A stretch of 64,000 nt of DNA from Ascidiaceihabitans sp. Lineage in GTDB: Bacteria > Pseudomonadota > Alphaproteobacteria > Rhodobacterales > Rhodobacteraceae. Numbering within the stretch: position 1 is the stretch's first letter; every line of letters begins with the position of its first letter. The notes below the pieces were generated by a model, which saw only the letters and a list, made by a program, of their open reading frames with translations, was not told where the DNA came from and did not search any database. The translations under genes were made by a program, and so were the position numbers. Of this stretch, positions 35,950 through 44,930 are shown piece after piece. The stretch covers positions 62,001-126,000 of the forward strand of contig JAQXDI010000007.1 in NCBI GenBank assembly GCA_029251465.1, given 5' to 3'.

Positions 35950-36372
35950 ATGGCAAATTTACGGAGAGTAGTGGCAGCATTTATCATTGCTCCAATGACA
36001 GCACCACTTCTAGCGATCGCGGGGAACTACGTTTCCCAAGATGTAGTATTCCACCAGTTCATTATCGTAATTGGGGTTACGGTCGGATACGGCTGTGCGA
36101 TCATAGTTGGGCTACCTGCATATTTCTTGTATTTCAGGAATTTACAGCCAATGAGGTTTGGACCGTTCTTGGGGTTTACGGCTAATTGTACCGCTGGTTA
36201 CTTTGGGCTGATGGGTGTTGTCATGGTAAGCCAAGATGGCCTGTTGGCGCTCTTGTCAGCTACGTACCTTGGTTACGGCCTTATTTTCTTTGTTTTTACA
36301 GGGCTATCAGTTGCGGTTTTCTATTTGATCGGGTTCCATAGCTTTCGAAGTGCCGGGAAAACTGATCGGTGA
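35950..36372 (+). CDS. Hypothetical membrane protein, AT-rich, possibly acquired
   Basis: A 140-aa protein with four hydrophobic segments (about 8-30, 37-62, 72-93, 98-128) and no recognised family. Sampled 60-base rows of the gene hand-count at about 40-52% GC, well below the neighbouring genes, and codon choice (ATA, TTA, AGG) differs. It has no partner gene on its strand, and its ribosome site (TTAGGG about 12 bases up) is weak. A recent acquisition or a cargo remnant is likely, but no mobile-element ends are visible. Function unknown. Confidence 0.6.
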   Translation: MANLRRVVAAFIIAPMTAPLLAIAGNYVSQDVVFHQFIIVIGVTVGYGCAIIVGLPAYFLYFRNLQPMRFGPFLGFTANCTAGYFGLMGVVMVSQDGLLALLSATYLGYGLIFFVFTGLSVAVFYLIGFHSFRSAGKTDR

Positions 36373-36402
36373 GTTCGTTTTCCAGAGTGGTAGCCTCTGA
36401 GC

Positions 36403-36849
36403 TTATCGCGCCGCCGCCCGCATTTCCCGCTCTAGCGCTTCCAAAAACCGCGAGCGATCCGCTTTGGTGAACCCTTTGCCGCCGCCTTGGCGAAACGGGT
36501 CAGCCGCGCGTAAATCTGTCATCAAATCGCGCGTTGCCAGCACGTTGCCGATGTTGGCTGCGGTCAATGCTTCGCCGTTGTGTTTTAGGACGCGCGCGCC
36601 GGCCTCGACACATTTTGCAGCCAGCGGAATGTCACCCGTCACGACAACGTCGCCCGGCCCGCAGCGGTCCGCGATCCACATGTCGGCCACATCAGGGCCC
36701 GCGTCGACGATTATGTTTTCGACCAACGGGTTCTGCGAGGGGCGCAAGCCGCCGTTGGATACCACGAACATCTGGCACTTGTGGCGGGTTGCAACGCGCT
36801 CGGCCTCCTCCTTTACGGGGCAGGCGTCGGCGTCGATGTACAGGCTCAC
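36403..36849 (-). CDS. YaiI/YqxD family protein (DUF188)
   Basis: A 148-aa protein matching DUF188 from end to end: [70 protein letters not shown], and the C-terminal [14 protein letters not shown]. The family has a PIN-like fold with conserved acidic residues (DADACPVK). Role uncertain. ATGA overlap with sthA upstream (36846-36849). Confidence 0.9.
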   Translation of the reverse strand: MSLYIDADACPVKEEAERVATRHKCQMFVVSNGGLRPSQNPLVENIIVDAGPDVADMWIADRCGPGDVVVTGDIPLAAKCVEAGARVLKHNGEALTAANIGNVLATRDLMTDLRAADPFRQGGGKGFTKADRSRFLEALEREMRAAAR

Positions 36850-38279
36850 GATTTGGCCTTTTTCTTCTTGTCCGGCGCTTTGAATTCCTCAGGGATCGGC
36901 ATGCGGTTGAACGCGTCTAGCCCTGCAATTTTATAGGCCTCTGCCAGCGTCGGATAGTTAAACGTGTTCTGCACAAAGTAATCGACGGTGCCCTTGAGGT
37001 TCAAAACCGCTTGGGCAATGTGGATCAGTTCCGTGGCCCCTTCGCCGACGATTTGAACACCCAAAACGCGGCGGGTTTTCAAGGACACCAGCATTTTCAG
37101 CATCCCGTGTTCCAGCCCCATGATGTGTCCGCGCGATGTTTCGCGAAAGCGTGCCTCGCCCACTTCATACGGGATTTCGCGTTCCTGCATTTCTTCCTCG
37201 GACATGCCGCAGGTGGAGATTTCGGGGACCGAATAAATGCCGTACGGAAACCACGCGCTTTCGCCCAGTGTCGGCGTATCAAGCGCATGACAGGCCGCCA
37301 CACGCCCCTGTTGTCCAGAGGTCGAGGCAAGCGAGGGATGCCCGATCACGTCACCGGCAGCATAGATGTGCGGCACGGTCGTTTGATAGGTTTTGCGGCT
37401 GACCTCAAGACGGCCACGATGGTCGGTTTTCAGCCCGGCAGCCTCGGGTTTCAGCTTGTCAGTGGACCCCATACGTCCGGCGGCAAACAGCAGCATTTCG
37501 GCGCGCACGTGTCGCCCGTTTTCCAGCGTCACTTCGACGTGGGTTCCTGCGTCTTCGACCTTTTCGATGGCGGACCCAAGGCGCAGGTCCAAACCGTTCT
37601 CTTTGACCTGATGGGTAAAGTCGCTGATGATCCCTTTGTCGATGAAATCAAGGAACGTCTCGCGCGGTTCGATCAGCGTCACCGAGATGTCGAGGGCGGC
37701 AAACATCGTCGCATATTCGACCCCGATCACACCCGCGCCAACCACGATCAACGACCGCGGAATTTGCGCCATATCGAGAAATTCATCACTGTCCAAAATC
37801 GTCGTGCCATTGAACGGCATGTAGTCGGGGCGATAGGTTTTGGTCCCTGTCGAAATCAGGAATTTATCCGCCGTCATCTTGGTGGTTTCACCAGCTTCGG
37901 TTTCGATTTCGACCGTGTTGGCGTCAAGGAAATGCGCGGTCCCGTTCAGCGTTTCAACGTGGTTGCGATTGAACTGGTGTTCCAGCACGTCGACCTCGTG
38001 ATCCAGCGTTTGGTGCAAACGTCCCTTTAAATCTTCGGCGTTGATTTCCTGTTTCACACGGTAGCTGCGCCCGTAAAAACTGCGCTCGCGCCAGCCGGAC
38101 AGGTTCAGCACGGTTTCGCGCAATGTCTTGGACGGGATCGTGCCGGTGTGCACCGAAACACCGCCCAAACGATCCTTGCGATCGATGACCAGAACTTTGC
38201 GTTTCAGCTTGCCTGCTTGGATCGCGGCAGAGCGGCCAGAGGGGCCTGAGCCGATGATGATAAGGTCGTAATGGGCCAT
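36846..38279 (-). CDS. sthA: Si-specific NAD(P)(+) transhydrogenase (soluble)
   Basis: A 477-aa flavoprotein of the pyridine nucleotide-disulfide oxidoreductase family, moving reducing equivalents between NADPH and NAD+. FAD-binding motif is [16 protein letters not shown] near the N-terminus, the NAD motif is [18 protein letters not shown] and the second FAD site is YAAGDVIG. The usual redox CxxxxC is absent: the region reads [17 protein letters not shown], without cysteines, as expected for SthA rather than lipoamide dehydrogenase. The C-terminus is lysine-rich. Operon with yaiI. Confidence 0.92.
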   Translation of the reverse strand: MAHYDLIIIGSGPSGRSAAIQAGKLKRKVLVIDRKDRLGGVSVHTGTIPSKTLRETVLNLSGWRERSFYGRSYRVKQEINAEDLKGRLHQTLDHEVDVLEHQFNRNHVETLNGTAHFLDANTVEIETEAGETTKMTADKFLISTGTKTYRPDYMPFNGTTILDSDEFLDMAQIPRSLIVVGAGVIGVEYATMFAALDISVTLIEPRETFLDFIDKGIISDFTHQVKENGLDLRLGSAIEKVEDAGTHVEVTLENGRHVRAEMLLFAAGRMGSTDKLKPEAAGLKTDHRGRLEVSRKTYQTTVPHIYAAGDVIGHPSLASTSGQQGRVAACHALDTPTLGESAWFPYGIYSVPEISTCGMSEEEMQEREIPYEVGEARFRETSRGHIMGLEHGMLKMLVSLKTRRVLGVQIVGEGATELIHIAQAVLNLKGTVDYFVQNTFNYPTLAEAYKIAGLDAFNRMPIPEEFKAPDKKKKAKS

Positions 38280-38282
38280 GAT

Positions 38283-39116
38283 TTAATCCGCGTATAGGGC
38301 GTCTGCATGAAAGGCGACGTGGTCTTCCATGAACGTTGAAACAAAGAAATAGCTGTGATCGTAGCCGGGTTGCAGGCGCACGGTGGCCTGTTGGCGTTTT
38401 GCTGCGATGGCGGCTGACAGCGCCTCTGGCTTGAGCAAGTCGATGAACTGGTCAGTGGTGCCTGTGTCGATCAGGATCGGCCCGTCAAAGCCCGCCTTTT
38501 CCATCATCAATGTGGCGTCATGGGGGCCCCACGTGGCCTCGTCATCGCCCAAATATGCGGACAACTGTTTGCGCCCCCAATCAGCTGAGGTCGGGTTACA
38601 GATTGGCGCAAAGGCCGACACGGAACAGAACCGGTCCGGTAGACCCATCGCCAATGTCAGCGCACCATGCCCACCCATGGAATGACCGGTGATCGCCTGA
38701 CGATCCATGTCGATGCTGAAATTCTCGGCAATCAAAGCCGGCAATTCATCGGCCACGTAGGTCCACATTTTGAAATGATCGGCCCACGGTTTTTGCGTTG
38801 CATCCACGTAAAATCCGGCACCTTGGCCCAGATCGTATGCTTCGTCATCTGCAACGCCTTCGCCGCGCGGTGAGGTGTCAGGAAAGATCAACGCGATGCC
38901 GTGCTCTGCCGCCCAAACTTGCGCACCGGCCTTTACCATCGCGTTTTCGTGGGTGCAGGTCAGGCCCGACAAATACCACAACACGGGCACGGGGCCATCC
39001 TTGGCCTCGCGCGGTAGGAACACGGCGAATGTCATGTCACAGGCGCAGGCCGCCGATGCATGGCTGTAGACGCCTTGGGTGCCGCCAAAGCAGGCGTTTT
39101 CAGAGATGGTTTTCAT
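38283..39116 (-). CDS. fghA: S-formylglutathione hydrolase
   Basis: A 277-aa esterase-D-type alpha/beta hydrolase that releases formate from S-formylglutathione in glutathione-dependent formaldehyde oxidation. The oxyanion segment is LSGLTCTHENAM, the nucleophile is S146 in GHSMGGHGAL, and the Asp and His are in DTGTTDQFI and GYDHSYFF. The preceding AdhI-type dehydrogenase is not nearby, so the pathway is split in the genome or beyond the window. Confidence 0.95.
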   Translation of the reverse strand: MKTISENACFGGTQGVYSHASAACACDMTFAVFLPREAKDGPVPVLWYLSGLTCTHENAMVKAGAQVWAAEHGIALIFPDTSPRGEGVADDEAYDLGQGAGFYVDATQKPWADHFKMWTYVADELPALIAENFSIDMDRQAITGHSMGGHGALTLAMGLPDRFCSVSAFAPICNPTSADWGRKQLSAYLGDDEATWGPHDATLMMEKAGFDGPILIDTGTTDQFIDLLKPEALSAAIAAKRQQATVRLQPGYDHSYFFVSTFMEDHVAFHADALYAD

Positions 39117-39182
39117 AAGTGCGTTCCTTCGAATGTCGTGTTGGCCGATGTGTACGCCAGATTGGTTAACGGATGTATCCCA

Positions 39183-40112
39183 TTATGCGCCAGTGACCCA
39201 CGCAATAACGACACTGACTGTGACGATGCTGATGGCCGTTGACACGAGGATCGCGGCAGAGACGCGTTGCGGGGCGACGCCGTAGTGTTGCGCTAGCATG
39301 TAGACGTTGCCTGCGACAGGCAGGGCGGCCGCAGAAATCATCACGCCGGCGCTGTAGCCGTCGACCGAGAATAAGTAGATCGCGGCAAAGGCGACAAACG
39401 CCGGATGCAGCGCCAGTTTGCAGAATGTCAGCCAGCCTGCGACCTCGATCCGTTCTGCGGATTTTGAGGCAAGCGAGGCGCCGATGGCAAACAGCGCACC
39501 GGGGGTCGCAGCACCACCTAGAATCGCGAGGAAATCGTTCATGGGTGTCGGGATCGGGATGGAAAAACCGGACCAGAACAGGCCCAAAGACATGGCCACA
39601 ATCATCGGGTTTTTGACCAACCCAAGGCCCACGATTTTCAAAATCGACAGCGACATGCGTCCGTCGCGCGATCCTGTAATCAGGATCACAATCAAGGATG
39701 AAAACACGATCAGATCAACCGCCAGCATCATCATGATCGGGCCAATTGCGGCCTCGCCCAGCAACAATGTCAGCATGGGTATCCCAAGAAAACCGATGTT
39801 GCCGATCACCGCGCATTGCGCCTCAATCGCGGCGGTCGCGATGTCCAGCTTGCGCACAAACGCAACGGCGGTGGCGATCACGTAAACAAACGCGGTGCCC
39901 CAAAGATAGGCGGCGATCAAACGACCATCCCACACCTCGGCCAAGGGCAGGTTTGCGGCAAAGCGAAAGATCATCGCAGACAGTGCAAAAAAGAACACGA
40001 ATTTGGTCAGATACGCCGTCGCCTCAGCTGAGAAAAAGCGCGTGCGTCCGGCGATGTACCCCAACCCGATAATGGCAAAGAACGGCAATGTCTTAAGGAA
40101 AATCGCAATCAT
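39183..40112 (-). CDS. AEC-family transporter (auxin efflux carrier fold)
   Basis: A 309-aa membrane protein with about ten TM helices. It has the AEC pattern: ILKTLPFFAIIGLGYIAGR at the start, IGNIGFLGIPMLTLLLGE in the central crossover and AALPVAGNVYMLAQHYG near the end. Family members export organic anions such as malate or malonate; substrate cannot be assigned. Stands alone between fghA and mbfA. Confidence 0.9.
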   Translation of the reverse strand: MIAIFLKTLPFFAIIGLGYIAGRTRFFSAEATAYLTKFVFFFALSAMIFRFAANLPLAEVWDGRLIAAYLWGTAFVYVIATAVAFVRKLDIATAAIEAQCAVIGNIGFLGIPMLTLLLGEAAIGPIMMMLAVDLIVFSSLIVILITGSRDGRMSLSILKIVGLGLVKNPMIVAMSLGLFWSGFSIPIPTPMNDFLAILGGAATPGALFAIGASLASKSAERIEVAGWLTFCKLALHPAFVAFAAIYLFSVDGYSAGVMISAAALPVAGNVYMLAQHYGVAPQRVSAAILVSTAISIVTVSVVIAWVTGA

Positions 40113-40153
40113 TCTGTAGGGATAGCGCGGCTAAGGTATACGCTGCAAGGGCT

Positions 40154-41128
40154 CTAACCCGAACCGATCAAAACGCCTGCGCCAAACACCAGCGCGCCAC
40201 CGACGACAACTTGGAATGCGGCGCGGAAAAACGGGGTTTGCATGAATTTGTTCTGGATCCACGCGATGGCCCAAAGTTCGACAAACACGACGATGATCGC
40301 GATAACGGTGGCGGTCCAGAAGTCGGTGATCAAATAGGGCAGGGCGTGGCCCAATCCGCCCAGCGTGGTCATGATGCCGGATGCAAATCCGCGTTTCACG
40401 GGCGATCCGCGCCCTGACAATTCACCGTCATCTGATGCCGCTTCGGTAAAGCCCATGGAAATGCCCGCGCCGACAGAGGCCGCCAGCCCGACCAAAAACG
40501 TCGTCCACGTGTCTTGGGTCGCAAAGGCGGTGGCGAAAATCGGAGCAAGGGTGGACACCGAACCGTCCATCAAACCGGCCAATCCGGGCTGTACCCAAGT
40601 TAGCAAAAACCGGCGCCTGGCTTGTTCCTCTTCGCTCGATTTTGCGTCGTCATTCAGGTGCTGGTTTTCCAACTTTTCTGCCGTGGCTTGATGGCCTGCT
40701 TCGGCGGCGGCCAGATCGCCCAACAGCTTGCGCGTGGCGGCATCTGACGTGCGGGCAGCGGCGGCGTGATAGAATCGCGTAGCGTCTTGTTCCATTGCTT
40801 CGGCTTCGGTGCGGATGCGTTCCAGCGACAGGTTTTCGATCAACCACACAGGGCGACGTGCGTAAAATCCGGACACATGTTCGCGCCGGATCAGCGGAAT
40901 GACGTCACCAAAACGCACACGATGCAAATCGATCAAACGCTGGCGATGCCCGTCTTCTTCAACCGCCATTCCGTCAAACACCGCAGCACTGGCGGGATAA
41001 TCGGCACGCAGGTTTTCCGCGTACCCCCGATAAATCTGCGCATCGTCTTCCTCCGACGAAATCGCGAGCGCCAGAACTTCTTGTTCGGACAAATCCTTGA
41101 ACCGTTTGCGGGAAAGAGAAAATCGCAT
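40154..41128 (-). CDS. mbfA: Membrane-bound ferritin MbfA (ferritin-like / VIT1 fusion)
   Basis: A 324-aa protein. Residues about 1-150 are a ferritin-like diiron domain with SSEEDDAQIYR and AVEEDGHRQRL (EExxH). Residues about 190-320 are a VIT1/CCC1-type iron-transport domain with five TM segments. In Agrobacterium and Bradyrhizobium, MbfA exports iron and is controlled by Irr. The iron control element just upstream predicts the same here. This protects against iron overload and peroxide stress. Faces the TetR gene. Confidence 0.92.
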   Translation of the reverse strand: MRFSLSRKRFKDLSEQEVLALAISSEEDDAQIYRGYAENLRADYPASAAVFDGMAVEEDGHRQRLIDLHRVRFGDVIPLIRREHVSGFYARRPVWLIENLSLERIRTEAEAMEQDATRFYHAAAARTSDAATRKLLGDLAAAEAGHQATAEKLENQHLNDDAKSSEEEQARRRFLLTWVQPGLAGLMDGSVSTLAPIFATAFATQDTWTTFLVGLAASVGAGISMGFTEAASDDGELSGRGSPVKRGFASGIMTTLGGLGHALPYLITDFWTATVIAIIVVFVELWAIAWIQNKFMQTPFFRAAFQVVVGGALVFGAGVLIGSG

Positions 41129-41140
41129 GCGTCACCTACA

Positions 41141-41155
41141 TTAGAATGATTCTAA
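41141..41155. promoter_or_regulatory. Iron control element (ICE) for Irr
   Basis: TTAGAATGATTCTAA is a perfect 6-bp inverted repeat with a 3-base spacer, matching the alphaproteobacterial ICE core (TTAGAA-N3-TTCTAA) recognised by Irr. It lies 12 bases before the mbfA start (41128, minus strand), where Irr would repress mbfA under low iron. Confidence 0.8.
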
Positions 41156-41214
41156 GATAACAAGCCAATCAACTTTTGCAAGCTTACCCTACGCCAGTTC
41201 ATTTTTATCTGTGG

Positions 41215-41233
41215 AAACTGAACTATTCGGTTT
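41215..41233. promoter_or_regulatory. Probable TetR operator
   Basis: AAACTGAA (41215-41222), spacer CTA and TTCGGTTT (41226-41233) make an 8-bp inverted repeat with one mismatch. It lies 29 bases before the TetR start codon, the normal place for an autoregulatory operator. Confidence 0.5.
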
Positions 41234-41262
41234 ATGTTAGTGCTCTGAATTCCGGAGAACGT

Positions 41263-41880
41263 ATGACGCAAGCCGCCCAAATTGTCCGCAAGGGCCGCAA
41301 ATTCGATCAAGTGCTAGAAGGCGCGCGCAAAGTGTTTATGGCGGACGGGTTCGAGGGGGCCAGTGTCGACGATATCGCCCGCGTTGCCGAAGTCAGCAAG
41401 GCGACGCTGTACAGCTATTTCCCTGACAAACGGCTGCTTTTTGTCGAAGTCGCGACGACCGAATGCACGCGGCAGGCCGACGACGCCCTACACAATATTG
41501 ACCGCGCCGCCCCCCCACGTGAGGTTTTGACACGCACAGGGCAGCATTTTTTGCGCTTCATCACGTCCAAACTGGGTCAGCAAATCTTTCGGATTTGTGT
41601 GGCGGAATCGGATCGCTTTCCAGACATCGGGCGCGCGTTCTATGCCTCTGGTCCTGCGGTGATGCGCCGCGAAATGGCGCTGTATTTCAAGGACGCAACT
41701 GAACGCGGCGAACTGCAAATCGATGATCTTGTTCTGGCGGCTGATCAATTCGGCGAGCTGTGCAAGGCCGATGTCTGGCCACGGCTGATGTTCGGCGTGT
41801 CGAAATCTGTCACTGACGAAGAAATCAAACGCGTCGTTGATGGTGCCGTCGAAACGTTCATGGCGCGCTACGGGACCTGA
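41263..41880 (+). CDS. TetR/AcrR family transcriptional regulator
   Basis: A 205-aa regulator. The N-terminal HTH reads DQVLEGARKVFMADGFEGASVDDIARVAEVSKATLYSYFPDKRLLF (pieces across about 15-60), the TetR signature. The C-terminal ligand domain resembles the AefR/AcrR-type group (VLTRTGQHFLRFITSKLGQQIFRICVAES). The start at 41263 is set by CCGGAGAA 5 bases upstream; the frame opens 29 codons earlier. Probably represses itself through the palindrome upstream. Target genes are not evident; imuB downstream has its own LexA box. Confidence 0.88.
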   Translation: MTQAAQIVRKGRKFDQVLEGARKVFMADGFEGASVDDIARVAEVSKATLYSYFPDKRLLFVEVATTECTRQADDALHNIDRAAPPREVLTRTGQHFLRFITSKLGQQIFRICVAESDRFPDIGRAFYASGPAVMRREMALYFKDATERGELQIDDLVLAADQFGELCKADVWPRLMFGVSKSVTDEEIKRVVDGAVETFMARYGT

Positions 41881-41935
41881 AGCCCGACCCATTCTAGACT
41901 CGACTCCTAGGGCTAATTTTGTGTATCCAGAATGG

Positions 41936-41950
41936 GAACAAAATAAGAAC
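41936..41950 (+). promoter_or_regulatory. LexA (SOS) box, GAAC-N7-GAAC
   Basis: GAACAAAATAAGAAC is an exact GAAC-N7-GAAC repeat 18 bases before the imuB start. Thirteen of 15 positions match the dnaE2 box at 12795, including the GAACAAAAT half. Confidence 0.88.
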
Positions 41951-41968
41951 ATTTGGAATTACCGAACC

Positions 41969-43645
41969 ATGTCCACCCGTGGGCCCAACCGCCGTATCTT
42001 ATCGCTGTGGTTCCCTCGAATGGGGGCCGACCGTCTGATCCGACGGGACCCGTTGCTGACGGATCACCCACTTGGGGTGGTTGCGGAGCACGCGAATATG
42101 CAGGTTCTGACCTCGATCAACAGCATCGCCGAAAGGCACGGAATTCGCGTCGGTCAACCGGTGCGTGATGCCCACGCCATGTGCGAAGGGCTGATCACAC
42201 GCCAGCGTAATACTCTTGCTGAACAATCGTTTATGGGGGTGGTGCGGCGCTGGGCAGGTAAATTTTCACCGTGGGTCGCACCCGAAGGGGACGACGGATT
42301 GGTCATCGACCTCAGCGGTTGCGCACATCTTTTTGGCGGGGAAGAGGCGCTGGTGCAAGTGGTCCAAGACGACTGCAACGATTTGGGGTTATCGGTTTGT
42401 CTGGGCGTGGCTGACACGCGCGGGGCGGCATGGGCGCTTGCGCGTTTTGCGGGGCAATCAGGGCAATCAGATCGCAACGGTGACGCGATTGATCAAGAGG
42501 CCCGCGCGACGCGATCACGGGCGGGAAAACGGCGACACTGGACCAAAGGCGGGGCCGCACCGACCGTGCAAATGGGGCGCAACGACAGTCGTCACAGGAT
42601 CGCACCGCCGGGGCAAACCTATGTGGCGCTAAGCCCGCTGCCGATCGCGGCCCTGCGCCTTGATGCGGATACGATTGCGCAGCTGAACCGTCTTGGATTG
42701 CGCCGCGTCGGGGATGTTTTGGGGCAGCCTCGTGCAGGGCTTGCACGGCGGTTTGGGCGGGGTCTGGTGATGCGGCTGGACCAAGCAATGGGCAGCGCGC
42801 CCGAACCCGTGTCGCCCGCAGGGGCCGCGCATCATTTTGCAGTGCGCATGACCTTGCCTGAACCGATCGGATTGGCCGATGACGTGATGGCGGGTGTGGA
42901 TCGTTTGCTGGACCGGTTGTGCGCGGCGCTCAAGACCCAAGGGCGCGGTGCCCGCCGTGTGCGCCTGCAAGCATTTCGTGTGGATCAGGGGGTCGAAATG
43001 ATCGAGATCGGGCTGGCGCGCCCGTCCCATGACCCCGCCCGTATCCGCCCGCTGCTAGAGCTAAAGATCGACGACATCGACGCGGGTTTTGGCATCGACA
43101 TGCTGCGGCTTGAGGCCGTGCAAAACGAACCGTTGCAGGAACGCACCGCCGTCGGTCACCTAGAGGCTGGCGACAGCGTCAATCGCCGTCTGGCCACACA
43201 AACGGGTGTCGATGATCTGCTGGGACGGTTGGGCGCGCGCATCGGGCTGGACGCGATCACGCGGGTGCATCCGGCCTCTAGCCACATCCCCGAAAAGAGC
43301 GCGCAGGTGCTGGCGGCCACATGGTCCGAGGCGCACAAAGGGCCGTGGCCCGCGCCCCCCAACCCGCGCCCCTTGCTGCTGTGGCATCCCGAACCGGTCA
43401 CCGCATCCGAAGCCGGACCCAAAGTGCCAAGCAGCTTTCGATGGCGCGGACGTGACCACACCCGCATCCGCGCGTTAGGCCCTGAACGGATTTCACCGGA
43501 ATGGTGGCTGGATGACCCCAACTGGCGCAGCGGCGTGCGCGATTATTGGGTGATGGACACCGATCACGCAGAACGGTTGTGGCTGTTTTACGGGCACGGC
43601 GGCGCGATGTCGGCAGGCTGGTTCTGCCAAGGCAGCTTTGCCTGA
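41969..43645 (+). CDS. imuB: Translesion mutasome subunit ImuB (inactive Y-family polymerase)
   Basis: A 558-aa Y-family protein. The first catalytic carboxylate region is ILSLWFPRMGADRL and the second is VIDLSGCAHLFGG, so the DMDAFF and SIDE carboxylates of active polymerases are lost, as in ImuB. A fingers/thumb HhH region (LNRLGLRRVGDVLGQPRAGLARRFG) and a long C-terminal domain follow. ImuB bridges DnaE2 to the beta clamp during SOS mutagenesis. I chose ATG 41969 just after the LexA box; the frame is open 44 codons further upstream. No imuA adjoins it and dnaE2 is 29 kb away. Confidence 0.92.
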   Translation: MSTRGPNRRILSLWFPRMGADRLIRRDPLLTDHPLGVVAEHANMQVLTSINSIAERHGIRVGQPVRDAHAMCEGLITRQRNTLAEQSFMGVVRRWAGKFSPWVAPEGDDGLVIDLSGCAHLFGGEEALVQVVQDDCNDLGLSVCLGVADTRGAAWALARFAGQSGQSDRNGDAIDQEARATRSRAGKRRHWTKGGAAPTVQMGRNDSRHRIAPPGQTYVALSPLPIAALRLDADTIAQLNRLGLRRVGDVLGQPRAGLARRFGRGLVMRLDQAMGSAPEPVSPAGAAHHFAVRMTLPEPIGLADDVMAGVDRLLDRLCAALKTQGRGARRVRLQAFRVDQGVEMIEIGLARPSHDPARIRPLLELKIDDIDAGFGIDMLRLEAVQNEPLQERTAVGHLEAGDSVNRRLATQTGVDDLLGRLGARIGLDAITRVHPASSHIPEKSAQVLAATWSEAHKGPWPAPPNPRPLLLWHPEPVTASEAGPKVPSSFRWRGRDHTRIRALGPERISPEWWLDDPNWRSGVRDYWVMDTDHAERLWLFYGHGGAMSAGWFCQGSFA

Positions 43646-43657
43646 CCGACGTTCTGA

Positions 43658-44287
43658 TCAGGGTGAAACAACATCGATGACACGACAGGTTGTGTAGCCA
43701 TTTTTCTTTGCCCACGCACGTCCTTCGATGTTCAGCGTGCTCATCAATGTCGCCACATCTTCGTTGCAATAAGCGATGGCCGTTGCGCGGGTCTCAGCGG
43801 TATTTTTCCAGTTCCAAGACACGCCATAGCTGGTTTTCGAAATCGCAAAGGCACCGTGGCGTCCGTCTTTTTGTTTGGTGGCATATTCGCCAGTAAACGA
43901 TCGCGAGGCGCGTGTTCCAAGACCTGACGCCTGCGTTGCATCCAGAGGGACGTCTTTGGGGACCATGATTGCGTGTAACACGCAGTTTCCTTTGTTTTCG
44001 GACAAAATCATGCAGCCTTTGTGCGCTGCGGCCTTGGCTGATTTCAGGTCGTTAAAATTGCGGACCCAGAACGCACATTGGTTTGTTTCACTTCGATAGA
44101 ACGCTCCGAAATGTTCCTTTTGGCGGCGAAAACCTTTGTAGGATTTTGCCTGACAGGTTGTCAGAGTTGACCCCGAGACCACGCCGATTTTGACGGGGCC
44201 AGCATAGGTTTTTATCTCGGCAAATACAGCCTGACCCATCAGTGAAAAAGCTGCGGCAGCGGCAAAAAGTGAACGCGTAAAAAGCAT
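43658..44287 (-). CDS. Secreted protein with two DUF4189-like repeats, hypothetical
   Basis: A 209-aa exported protein with a signal peptide (1-23, VFA-EI). Two segments follow a similar pattern: HFGAFYRSETNQCAFWVRN with A/K-rich helix and GCMILSENKGNCV (about 59-103), then GAFAISKTSYGVSWNWKN with TRATAIAYC and TTCRVIDVV (about 145-205). Each has GAFxxS, an Ala-rich helix and paired Cys, which recalls DUF4189. That assignment is my inference. It converges on imuB with a 12-base gap. Confidence 0.6.
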   Translation of the reverse strand: MLFTRSLFAAAAAFSLMGQAVFAEIKTYAGPVKIGVVSGSTLTTCQAKSYKGFRRQKEHFGAFYRSETNQCAFWVRNFNDLKSAKAAAHKGCMILSENKGNCVLHAIMVPKDVPLDATQASGLGTRASRSFTGEYATKQKDGRHGAFAISKTSYGVSWNWKNTAETRATAIAYCNEDVATLMSTLNIEGRAWAKKNGYTTCRVIDVVSP

Positions 44288-44399
44288 GTCATAAACCTCT
44301 TCGTAGTTTCCAAGGCAACGTGTGTTGCGATTCGGTGATCACATCTATATGATAAAAAATCAATGTAAAACATTAATTTTTAATTACTTAGGGTGAATC

Positions 44400-44930
44400 A
44401 TGATGCAAAGGCTGCGTATTGTTGCTGGAATGGTCTTTGTGCCGACCTTGATATTCCTGGTGTATTACCCGTATCGCGCCATCAGCTGGCGCTATGATTT
44501 TGTCTTTTCCACGCCGGATGAATGGGTGACCCAAAGCTGGGTGGAGCAAGGTGCGCAAATCCAGTTTGGCCAGCGTTTGATCTACTTTGCTGCTTGGATG
44601 ATACCGGTGCTATTCGGCATATTCGCGCTGCTCATTGCACTGCGAATTTTATGGAGCCTTGCGCGGGGCGAGGTGTTTTCCAACCGGATGGCACGGATGA
44701 TTTTCTGGATGGGCATGTGCGGTGCATTGTCATCCGTCATGCATCTAATTGCGGCGGCATATAGCCCGATGATGCTGTCGTGGGCCAATCCAAGTGGGCC
44801 TCTGCCTGTGCGATTTTGGTACAGCTCAACACATTTCACCAACATCTTTTACGGATTGGCATTTGTACTTATGGGCTGGGTCATGAAAGAAGCGTCGCGG
44901 ATATCCGAAGAAAACGATGGGTTCTTGTGA
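44400..44930 (+). CDS. DUF2975 domain-containing membrane protein
   Basis: A 176-aa protein with four TM helices (about 7-27, 63-85, 97-120, 143-165). The pattern of IPVLFGIFALLIALRILWSLARGEVFSNRMARMIFWMG matches DUF2975, which is usually paired with a small XRE regulator. The AGGGTGA ribosome site precedes two adjacent ATG codons (44400, 44403). Its stop overlaps the XRE start (TGATG, 44928-44932). Function unknown; possibly the membrane sensor for its partner. Confidence 0.78.
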   Translation: MMQRLRIVAGMVFVPTLIFLVYYPYRAISWRYDFVFSTPDEWVTQSWVEQGAQIQFGQRLIYFAAWMIPVLFGIFALLIALRILWSLARGEVFSNRMARMIFWMGMCGALSSVMHLIAAAYSPMMLSWANPSGPLPVRFWYSSTHFTNIFYGLAFVLMGWVMKEASRISEENDGFL

